64,000 nucleotides of DNA from Selaginella moellendorffii. Its lineage: Eukaryota; Streptophyta; Lycopodiopsida; Selaginellales; Selaginellaceae. The stretch is taken from contig NW_003314313.1 of NCBI RefSeq assembly GCF_000143415.4, positions 709,430 to 773,429 on the forward strand, in the 5' to 3' direction. A model generated the notes under the pieces. It did no database searches. It was not told the DNA's origin and saw nothing but the letters and a program-made list of their open reading frames with translations. Each line of letters begins with the position of its first letter. The first letter of the stretch is position 1. Shown here in pieces: positions 63,708 through 64,000 of the stretch. The position numbers and the translations under genes were made by a program.

Positions 63708-64000
63708 ACAACTACAACGATCGACAATACCCGCTGAACCAGAACTACCCGGCAAACCGCAACAACTACAACCAAGGATACCAACAATACCCAAGATACT
63801 AGAACTGAAGATACCAAGGCCAAGGTTATCAAGACCAGGGCTACCAAGGCAACTACAACAATCGACCATGGCAACCTTGACTTCAAAACCAAGGCAGTCC
63901 GCCAAGACTTGGTCCGCCGCCTCCTCGACAACAAGATCAGAACCAGCAGCAACCACCAATAACAAGGATGGTCGAGACCGACGAACTACCTTATGCCAAC

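Larger units (their letters stand above)
60580..64000 (+). mobile_element. 5' half of another Ty3/gypsy element (truncated by the window end)
   Basis: An A/C-rich coding-like region with a gag domain and two zinc knuckles. Upstream frames (about 60580-62680) are low-complexity Asn/Pro/Ser/Thr-rich and differ from the known gag core. Protease, RT and integrase lie beyond the window. Confidence 0.8.

Overview
The window looks like nuclear DNA of a compact-intron, non-seed vascular plant; a lycophyte such as Selaginella is my best inference. The signs are short introns (about 60-150 bp) with GT-AG borders, PLS-type pentatricopeptide (PPR) genes, F-box genes, a plant purple acid phosphatase, plant chromovirus-type Ty3/gypsy elements and a phytosulfokine-like peptide gene. 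The species is inferred, not proven.

Layout: 1-2.3 kb, nothing recognised. 2.3-3.4 kb, a three-exon type II DnaJ gene (-). 3.6-4.5 kb, AT-rich DNA ending in a long (AT)n microsatellite. 4.5-10 kb, a junkyard of Ty3/gypsy pieces. 10.7-16.6 kb, copy 1 of a segmental duplication with an intronless secreted metalloprotease/LamG gene, 3' exons of a D-2-hydroxyglutarate dehydrogenase-like gene, a tRNA-like T-arm and F-box/PPR fragments. 17.6-22.2 kb, gene and gypsy fragments, partly an inverted duplication (crotonase-like, gypsy, TWINKLE-like). 22.5-24.2 kb, a broken F-box gene. 24.4-26.1 kb, three diverged tandem units. 26.1-27.9 kb, unidentified ORFs. 27.95-38.9 kb, a decayed gypsy element interrupted by a 5.57-kb non-coding insertion with 5-bp target duplications. 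39.2-42.0 kb, a long PLS-type PPR gene (-). 42.7-49.4 kb, copy 2 of the segmental duplication in the same orientation. 49.4-59.5 kb, a large imperfect inverted repeat of purple acid phosphatase, subtilase and PPR fragments. 59.4-60.15 kb, a PPR pseudogene. 60.2-64 kb, the 5' half of another gypsy element, cut by the window end.

The most interesting part is the spacer of the 49.4-59.5 kb inverted repeat. It holds two small, apparently intact, convergent secreted-protein genes. One (51,980-52,419, +) encodes a 66-residue preproprotein ending in a phytosulfokine-like motif whose usual YIYTQ core is replaced by YIYDF. The other (52,689-53,117, -) encodes a 121-residue secreted cyanovirin-N homology (CVNH) protein. 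The promoter and first 17 coding bases of the peptide gene are copied in the opposite repeat arm. The second notable item is the duplicated 853-residue metalloprotease with one cadherin-like and two LamG-like domains, an architecture that resembles bacterial extracellular enzymes.

Most other ORFs are transposon relics or shuffled gene fragments. The genes likely to be functional are the DnaJ gene, the two metalloprotease copies, the PPR gene (with a C-terminal frameshift), the phytosulfokine-like gene and the CVNH gene.
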